Assembly (NCBI GenBank): GCA_036501485.1 | Contig: DASYAG010000123.1 | Location: 37,439 to 101,438, forward strand | Length of the DNA stretch: 64,000 nt | From: PALSA-607 sp036501485 | GTDB taxonomy: Bacteria > Actinomycetota > Actinomycetes > Acidothermales > Acidothermaceae | Direction of reading: 5' to 3' | Shown: piece by piece, positions 59,159 to 64,000 of the stretch | Position numbering within the stretch: position 1 is the stretch's first letter | Layout of the letters: the number at the start of each line of letters is the position of its first letter | The notes under the pieces: generated by a model | Database searches by the model: none | The model's input: only the letters and a program-made list of their open reading frames with translations | Told to the model about the DNA's origin: nothing | Program-made: the position numbers and the translations under genes

Positions 59159-60139
59159 ATGGCAATGACGTCGGCGGTAAAGGACGAGCTATCGAGGCTG
59201 ACCGTCACCAAGTCGTGCTGCCGCAAGGCCGAAACGTCTGCACTCTTGCGGTTCGCCGGCGGCTTGCACTTGGTCGGCGGTCGGGTCGTGGTTGAGGCCG
59301 AACTCGACACCGGGAGCTCCGCGCGACGCCTGCGCAAGGACATCGCCGAGCTTTACGGGCACGGCTCCGACATCGCTGTCGTGGCACCCGGGGGGCTGCG
59401 CAAGGGCAGTCGGTACGTCGTGCGGGTAGTGAAGGACGGCGATTTGCTGGCGAAGCAGACCGGCCTGCTCGATGGGCGCGGCCGACCCATTCGGGGACTC
59501 CCGCCGCAGGTGGTCTCCGGCGGGGTCTGTGACGCGGAAGCGGCCTGGCGGGGTGCGTTCCTCGCACACGGATCGCTCACCGAGCCCGGCCGTTCGTCCG
59601 CCCTCGAAGTGACCTGTCCCGGCCCCGAGGCGGCGCTGGCGCTGGTCGGCGCGGCCCGGCGCCTCGGCGTCCAGGCCAAGGCTCGGGAGGTGCGCGGAGT
59701 CGACCGAGTGGTGATCCGCGACGGCGACGCGATCGGGGCGTTGCTCACCAGGCTTGGCGCGCACGACAGCGTGCTCGCCTGGGAGGAGCGGCGGGTCCGC
59801 CGCGAGGTGCGGGCAGCGGCCAACCGGCTGGCGAACTTCGACGACGCGAACCTGCGCCGTTCGGCACGCGCCGCCGTGGCTGCCGGGGCCCGCGTGAAGC
59901 GAGCGCTCGAGCTGCTTGGCGACGAAGCGCCGGAGCATCTCGTGACCGCTGGCCACCTGCGCATCGAGCACGCCCAAGCGTCGCTCGAGGAGCTAGGCGC
60001 ACTTGCCGACCCGCCGATGACTAAGGACGCCGTGGCCGGCCGCATTAGGCGGCTGCTCGCGATGGCCGACAAGCGGGCCAGCGATCTTGGTCAGCCAGGC
60101 ACCGAGGCTGGCCTCACCCCCGACATGCTGGTGCCCTGA
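59159..60139 (+). CDS. whiA: WhiA sporulation/cell-division regulator
   Basis: WhiA combines a LAGLIDADG homing-endonuclease-like fold, which has lost nuclease residues, with a C-terminal helix-turn-helix. In Streptomyces it works with WhiB to start sporulation septation. It has 326 residues with MTSAVKDELSRL, CCRKAETSALLRFAGGLHLVGGRVVVEAEL, GAFLAHGSLTEPGRSSALEVTCPGPEAALAL, RRVRREVRAAANRLANFDDANLRRSARAAVAA and the HTH LEELGALADPPMTKDAVAGRIRRLL. The start is ATG 59159 or the second ATG at 59165; the ribosome-binding site is weak. Its presence does not prove that the organism sporulates. Confidence 0.96.
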   Translation: MAMTSAVKDELSRLTVTKSCCRKAETSALLRFAGGLHLVGGRVVVEAELDTGSSARRLRKDIAELYGHGSDIAVVAPGGLRKGSRYVVRVVKDGDLLAKQTGLLDGRGRPIRGLPPQVVSGGVCDAEAAWRGAFLAHGSLTEPGRSSALEVTCPGPEAALALVGAARRLGVQAKAREVRGVDRVVIRDGDAIGALLTRLGAHDSVLAWEERRVRREVRAAANRLANFDDANLRRSARAAVAAGARVKRALELLGDEAPEHLVTAGHLRIEHAQASLEELGALADPPMTKDAVAGRIRRLLAMADKRASDLGQPGTEAGLTPDMLVP

Positions 60140-60251
60140 CCGCCACGCGTGTCGTAGTAGGGAGCGTTCCCGGCGAATCCGATGCGGGTTGTCGGCCCCT
60201 GATCGGTTAGGGTCGTCATGGCGTTTTTCTCTCGAACGAGGAGTACAAGTC

Positions 60252-61262
60252 GTGAGCATTCGTGTCGGCGTCAACGGTTTCGGCCGCATCGGACGCAACT
60301 TCTACCGAGCTGTCGCCGCCTCCCACGGCAGCAATATCGAGATCGTGGCGGTCAACGACCTCACGGACACCAAAACGCTGGCTCACCTGCTGAAGTACGA
60401 CACGGTGCTGGGCACGTTCGCGGGCGACGTCAGCTTCGGCGAGGGCTCTATCACTGTCAACGGCAAAGAGATCAAGGTGCTGTCGCAGCGCGACCCCGCC
60501 TTGCTCCCGTGGGGCGAGCTCGGCGTCGACATCGTCATCGAGTCGACCGGCCACTTCACCGACGCCGACAAGGCGAAGGCGCACATCACCGCCGGGGCGA
60601 AGAAGGTCATCATCTCTGCGCCGGCCAAGGGCGAAGACGGCACATTCGTGCTCGGCGTGAACGACGGCGAATATGACAACGCCAAGCACCACATCATCAG
60701 CAATGCCTCGTGCACGACGAACTGCGTCGCGCCACTCGCCAAGGTTCTCCAGGACAGCTTCGGCATCGTCAAGGGCTTCATGACGACCGTGCACGCCTAC
60801 ACCAATGACCAGGTCATCCTCGACTTCCCGCACAAGGACCTTCGTCGGGCCCGCGCCGCTGCGCAGAACATCATCCCGACGACAACCGGTGCGGCGAAGG
60901 CCGTTTCGCTGGTGCTGCCGGCATTGAAGGGCAAGCTCGACGGGTTCGCGTTACGGGTTCCGGTGCCTGACGGTTCGATCACTGACCTCGTCGTCGAGCT
61001 CGAGCGCGAAGTGACTCGTGACGAGGTGAACGCCGCATACAAGGCCGCCGCAGAAGGGCCGCTGAAGGGCTACCTCGTCTACACAGAGGACGAGATCGTC
61101 TCCTCCGACATTGTCGGAACGCCAGCCTCGTGCACCTTCGACTCCTTGCTGACCATGGTCAATGGCAAGACAGTCAAGGTCCTGGGTTGGTACGACAACG
61201 AGTGGGGTTACTCCAGCCGGCTGGCCGATCTGACGGCGCTCGTCGCGTCGCAACTCGGCTAG
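60252..61262 (+). CDS. gap: Glyceraldehyde-3-phosphate dehydrogenase, type I
   Basis: GAPDH makes 1,3-bisphosphoglycerate with NAD+. It has 336 residues from GTG 60252, preceded by GAGGAG about 8 nt upstream. The frame remains open upstream over the intergenic region. The NAD fold is RVGVNGFGRIGRNFYRA, with D36 in VAVNDLTD indicating NAD+ preference. The catalytic cysteine is C154 in SNASCTTNCVAPL. HAYTNDQ, TTTGAAKAVSLVLP and WYDNEWGYSSR are family motifs. It is the first gene of gap-pgk-tpiA (11 bp to pgk). The 112-bp gap before it carries a weak TAGGGT box at 60208. Confidence 0.98.
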   Translation: MSIRVGVNGFGRIGRNFYRAVAASHGSNIEIVAVNDLTDTKTLAHLLKYDTVLGTFAGDVSFGEGSITVNGKEIKVLSQRDPALLPWGELGVDIVIESTGHFTDADKAKAHITAGAKKVIISAPAKGEDGTFVLGVNDGEYDNAKHHIISNASCTTNCVAPLAKVLQDSFGIVKGFMTTVHAYTNDQVILDFPHKDLRRARAAAQNIIPTTTGAAKAVSLVLPALKGKLDGFALRVPVPDGSITDLVVELEREVTRDEVNAAYKAAAEGPLKGYLVYTEDEIVSSDIVGTPASCTFDSLLTMVNGKTVKVLGWYDNEWGYSSRLADLTALVASQLG

Positions 61263-61273
61263 GCGAGGAGCGT

Positions 61274-62497
61274 ATGCGCACTGTCGACGACCTTGAGGTC
61301 GCCGGCCGGACCGTGCTTGTCCGGGCTGACCTGAACGTGCCACTCGACTCCAGCGGCGACGGGCCGCCGGTGATCACCGACGACAAGCGCATTCAGGCGA
61401 GTGTCCCGACAATCCGCGACCTGACGGACAGAGGCGCGCGGGTCGTGGTGATGGCGCACCTGGGCCGCCCCAAGGGTGGCGTCAATCCGGCGCTGTCGCT
61501 GCGTCCGGCGGCGGTCCGACTGGCAGAGCTGCTCGGTCGGCCAGTGGGCTTCCCTGACGACGCGAGCGACGGCATTGCTGGGGTCTCGGCTCAGGCGGTC
61601 GTCGAAGAGACCCCGCTTGGCGGAGTCGTGATGCTCGAGAACCTTCGTTTCGAAGCTGCGGAAACCAGCAAGGACGACGCCGAGCGGGGCGTGTTCGCCG
61701 ACCAACTCGCGGCGTTGGCGGGCAAGGGCGGAAGTTATGTCGGTGACGGGTTCGGGGCGGTGCACCGTAAGCACGCGAGCGTCTACGACCTGCCGCAGCG
61801 AATGCCGCATGCCGCCGGCGGTCTCGTGGTGGCCGAGGTGGGGGTACTGCGACGGCTGACCGAGGAACTCGTGCGGCCCTACGTGGTGGTTCTTGGCGGT
61901 GCGAAGGTCTCCGACAAGCTCGGCGTGATCTCCAACCTGCTCGACAAGGTCGACCGGCTTTTGATCGGCGGCGGCATGGCGTACACGTTCCTGGCGGCAC
62001 AGGGCTACGAGGTAGGCAACTCACTACTCGAGAAGGATCAGCTCGACGTGGTCCGCGGACTCATCGCCGACGCCGACAAGCGCGGGGTTGAACTGGTTCT
62101 GCCGGTCGACATCGTCGCGGCGACCAACTTTGCGGCAGACGCCCAGCACATCGTCGTCCTGGCTTCGCAGATCCCCGCCGACCGCGAGGGGCTCGACATC
62201 GGTCCAGAGACGCGAGCCCTTTTTGCATCGAAGCTCGCCGATGCTCGAACGGTCTTCTGGAACGGTCCGATGGGCGTCTTCGAATTCGATGCTTTTGCCA
62301 GCGGCACTAAGGCGTTGGCGACAGCGCTGACAAAGGTTGACGGCCTGACGGTGGTCGGCGGCGGCGACTCGGCCGCGGCGGTGCGCAAGCTCGGCTTCGC
62401 GGAGAGCGACTTCGGTCACGTGTCGACGGGCGGCGGTGCCAGCCTCGAGTACCTCGAAGGCAAGACGCTTCCCGGTCTTCAGGTCTTGGAGCACTGA
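61274..62497 (+). CDS. pgk: Phosphoglycerate kinase
   Basis: Pgk makes ATP from 1,3-bisphosphoglycerate. It has 407 residues from the ATG with CGAGGAG just upstream. Landmarks are TVLVRADLNVPLD, RVVVMAHLGRPKGG, VMLENLRFEAAET, DGFGAVHRKHAS (DAFG is more usual), VVVLGGAKVSDKLGVI, LLIGGGMAYTFLAAQG, VFWNGPMGVFEFDAF and VVGGGDSAAAV with STGGGASLEYLEGK. It lies between gap and tpiA, 3 nt before the latter. Confidence 0.98.
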   Translation: MRTVDDLEVAGRTVLVRADLNVPLDSSGDGPPVITDDKRIQASVPTIRDLTDRGARVVVMAHLGRPKGGVNPALSLRPAAVRLAELLGRPVGFPDDASDGIAGVSAQAVVEETPLGGVVMLENLRFEAAETSKDDAERGVFADQLAALAGKGGSYVGDGFGAVHRKHASVYDLPQRMPHAAGGLVVAEVGVLRRLTEELVRPYVVVLGGAKVSDKLGVISNLLDKVDRLLIGGGMAYTFLAAQGYEVGNSLLEKDQLDVVRGLIADADKRGVELVLPVDIVAATNFAADAQHIVVLASQIPADREGLDIGPETRALFASKLADARTVFWNGPMGVFEFDAFASGTKALATALTKVDGLTVVGGGDSAAAVRKLGFAESDFGHVSTGGGASLEYLEGKTLPGLQVLEH

Positions 62498-62500
62498 CAA

Positions 62501-63289
62501 GTGGCCTCCAAACCGAGTCGCAAGCCGTTGATGGCCGGCAACTGGAAGATGAACCTGAACCACCTCGAAGCCATCGGCCTGGTCCAGAAGTTGGCCTTCT
62601 CGCTTTCAGATCCGGACTATGACGCCGTCGACGTCGCGGTCCTGCCGCCCTTCACGGACATCCGCAGCGTGCAGACGCTGGTCGACGGCGACCGGCTGCG
62701 ACTGCTGTACGGAGCGCAGGACGTGTCGGCTTACAGCGCCGGTGCGTATACCGGTGAGATCTCAGCCGCGATGCTCGCCAAGCTCGGGTGCACCTTCGTG
62801 GTCGTCGGTCATTCCGAGCGTCGCCAGTATCACGACGAGAACGACGCGCTAGTCAATGCGAAGGTCAGGGCCACCATCGCTGCTGGCATGACGCCGATCC
62901 TGTGCGTCGGCGAAGCGCTCGAGGTACGCAAGGAAGGCCGGCAGGTGCCGCACACCCTGTTTCAGCTGGACGGCGGACTGGCCGATATTACTGCTGAGCA
63001 GGCGGCGCAGATCGTGATCGCCTACGAGCCTGTCTGGGCGATCGGCACCGGTGAGGTGGCCACGCCCGAGGACGCTCAGGAAGTATGCGGCGCGATCCGC
63101 CGTCGGGTAGGGGAGCTGTACGAGCCGTCTGTAGCGGCCGCGGTCCGAGTTCTCTATGGGGGCTCGGTCAAGGGAGTTAATGCCGGGGGCATCATGGCTC
63201 AGCGTGACATCGACGGCGCTTTGGTTGGAGGTGCAAGCCTCGATCCAGACGAGTTCGTCCGTATTGTCCGATTTAACAACACGGTCTAG
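62501..63289 (+). CDS. tpiA: Triosephosphate isomerase
   Basis: TpiA interconverts DHAP and G3P. It has 262 residues from the GTG 3 nt after pgk. The N-terminal RKPLMAGNWKMNLNHLEA carries the catalytic Lys; the electrophilic His is in VVGHSERRQYH; the catalytic Glu is in VIAYEPVWAIGTG; the phosphate loop is LYGGSVKGVNAGGIM. It is the last gene of the glycolytic operon. No secG follows within the window, although that gene is often next in actinomycetes. Confidence 0.98.
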   Translation: MASKPSRKPLMAGNWKMNLNHLEAIGLVQKLAFSLSDPDYDAVDVAVLPPFTDIRSVQTLVDGDRLRLLYGAQDVSAYSAGAYTGEISAAMLAKLGCTFVVVGHSERRQYHDENDALVNAKVRATIAAGMTPILCVGEALEVRKEGRQVPHTLFQLDGGLADITAEQAAQIVIAYEPVWAIGTGEVATPEDAQEVCGAIRRRVGELYEPSVAAAVRVLYGGSVKGVNAGGIMAQRDIDGALVGGASLDPDEFVRIVRFNNTV

Positions 63290-63290
63290 C

Positions 63291-63304
63291 GTCACTTTGG
63301 TGAC
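63291..63304 (+). terminator. Short hairpin after tpiA
   Basis: GTCAC-TTTG-GTGAC forms a 5-bp stem starting 2 nt after the tpiA stop. It is a weak terminator candidate. The rest of 63305-63496 contains no gene; a TAGGTT box at 63354 may be a -10 for the next gene. Confidence 0.3.
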
Positions 63305-63496
63305 AACTCGTCGGCCGAGATCCACTGCGTAACTCTTGTGTCACGATTTGCGTTAGGTTCACCCCAAAGAATGCCTACGTAGCATCCGGTGGCTACAGTC
63401 ACCGCGACCGCTGCGGGGGGCGTTCGCCTACAAAACCCGGCGTACGGGAGTTACTACTCGCGGACCACCCACAAGGCGGCCGCCAGAAGGAGAGAC

Positions 63497-64000
63497 ATGC
63501 TCGTCAGACGTAGAGGTATTCAGATTGCGGCATCAGCCGCGATCGTCGCGCTTGCACTTGCTGCATGCAGCAGTAGCAAGAAGAACAACGCCGCGACGAG
63601 CTCGAGCCCCGCTCCCGGGGCGACGACGAGCTCCGCTCCTGCGGCCAGCGGAAGTGCTAGCGCACCGGCTGCGGCCAGCAGCGCAGCGACGTCCCCGAGT
63701 GCGGCAGACGAGACGAAGACGGGCAACCGCCTAACTGGTAACCCGGACACGATCAACACCGCGACCGTGGCCAAGGGCGGCACACTGACCTACACGCTCG
63801 AGAAGACCATCGACAACTGGAACGTCCTCACCTCCGCCGGTGACACGTTCGAGACCGCCGAGGTTGAGAACGCGATCTACCCGAACGCGTTCAACGTGGA
63901 CCCTGACCTGCAGCCGGTGCTCAACACCGACCTGCTGACCAGTGCGACCGTCACGACAACCTCGCCGCAGACGATCGTTTACGTGATCAACCCGAAGGCC
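63497..64000 (+). CDS. ABC-transporter substrate-binding lipoprotein (5' part; runs off the window)
   Basis: The frame is open from the ATG at 63497 to the last base, 168 codons visible. AAGGAG lies about 5 nt before the ATG. The signal peptide MLVRRRGIQIAASAAIVALA ends in the lipobox LAAC (C24). A ~65-residue Ser/Ala/Pro linker follows. The mature start reads VAKGGTLTYTLEKTIDNWN, then ENAIYPNAFNVDPDLQPVLNTDLL and QTIVYVINPKA. This is the N-terminal pattern of SBP_bac_5 (oligopeptide/dipeptide-type) binding proteins, where a bound peptide or other solute is passed to a permease. The permease genes would lie beyond the window. Substrate specificity is unknown. Confidence 0.85.
   Translation, partial: MLVRRRGIQIAASAAIVALALAACSSSKKNNAATSSSPAPGATTSSAPAASGSASAPAAASSAATSPSAADETKTGNRLTGNPDTINTATVAKGGTLTYTLEKTIDNWNVLTSAGDTFETAEVENAIYPNAFNVDPDLQPVLNTDLLTSATVTTTSPQTIVYVINPKA

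Noticed and set aside
63305..63496. Riboswitch upstream of the last lipoprotein
   Set aside because: No conserved aptamer pattern (for example cyclic di-AMP or glycine type) was recognised in the 192-bp leader.

Overview
The window is 64 kb of high-GC chromosome from an actinomycete (Actinomycetota). Many genes use GTG starts, and many stops and starts overlap as ATGA or GTGA. A PriA-type isomerase stands in for trpF. ANTAR regulators, WhiA and a mycothiol-dependent-isomerase-family protein are present. The order his, trp, lgt, gltBD, pyk, ANTAR regulator, liv, polA, rpsA, coaE, uvrB, uvrA, uvrC, rapZ, yvcK, whiA, gap, pgk, tpi is the one I recall from Streptomyces coelicolor, and in two pieces from Mycobacterium tuberculosis. 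I cannot name the genus; lineages near Frankia or Jatrophihabitans would fit.

Layout. 1-702 is the end of a DEAD-box helicase. 816-6330 is a compact histidine operon (hisD-C-B-H-priA-ridA-hisF). 6331-6883 holds two small ORFs. 6884-14643 holds hisI and the tryptophan genes trpE, a Trp-associated membrane protein, trpC, trpB and trpA, interrupted by a two-component system. Then come lgt, a VIT-family transporter, gltBD, pyk, a tRNA-like gene on the minus strand and an ANTAR response regulator. 25752-32009 is a branched-chain amino-acid ABC transporter (livKHMGF). 32.2-45.0 kb carries an EamA exporter, an acetyltransferase, polA, two lipoproteins, a methyltransferase, rpsA, coaE and uvrB. 45.0-50.4 kb is accessory-looking, with small orphan genes, decayed coding sequence, a GAF-ANTAR regulator, a DUF6221-like gene and an orphan sigma region 2 gene. 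50.4-64 kb returns to conserved genes: an MBL-fold hydrolase, an MDMPI-family protein, uvrA, uvrC, rapZ-yvcK-whiA, gap-pgk-tpiA and the start of a substrate-binding lipoprotein.

Functionally, the left half makes histidine, tryptophan and glutamate. One PriA enzyme probably serves both the His and Trp pathways. The middle imports branched-chain amino acids. The right half holds the nucleotide excision repair genes uvrA, uvrB and uvrC, the RapZ/YvcK/WhiA set and lower glycolysis. Many genes have a TAnnnT box 6-7 nt before the start codon, which suggests leaderless transcripts.

The most unusual signals are these. Two unannotated small proteins (6435-6554 and 45031-45267) share a motif around APVI-x-SQ-x-ERW. 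A frame-broken copy of the 3' end of the MBL gene (46069-46218) lies in the same orientation 4.3 kb from the intact gene and brackets the accessory segment. A class-I-shaped tRNA has a Leu CAA anticodon. A sigma region 2 protein lacks region 4. TrpA has Glu where the catalytic Asp60 is expected. A roughly 20-bp inverted repeat covers the methyltransferase start next to rpsA.
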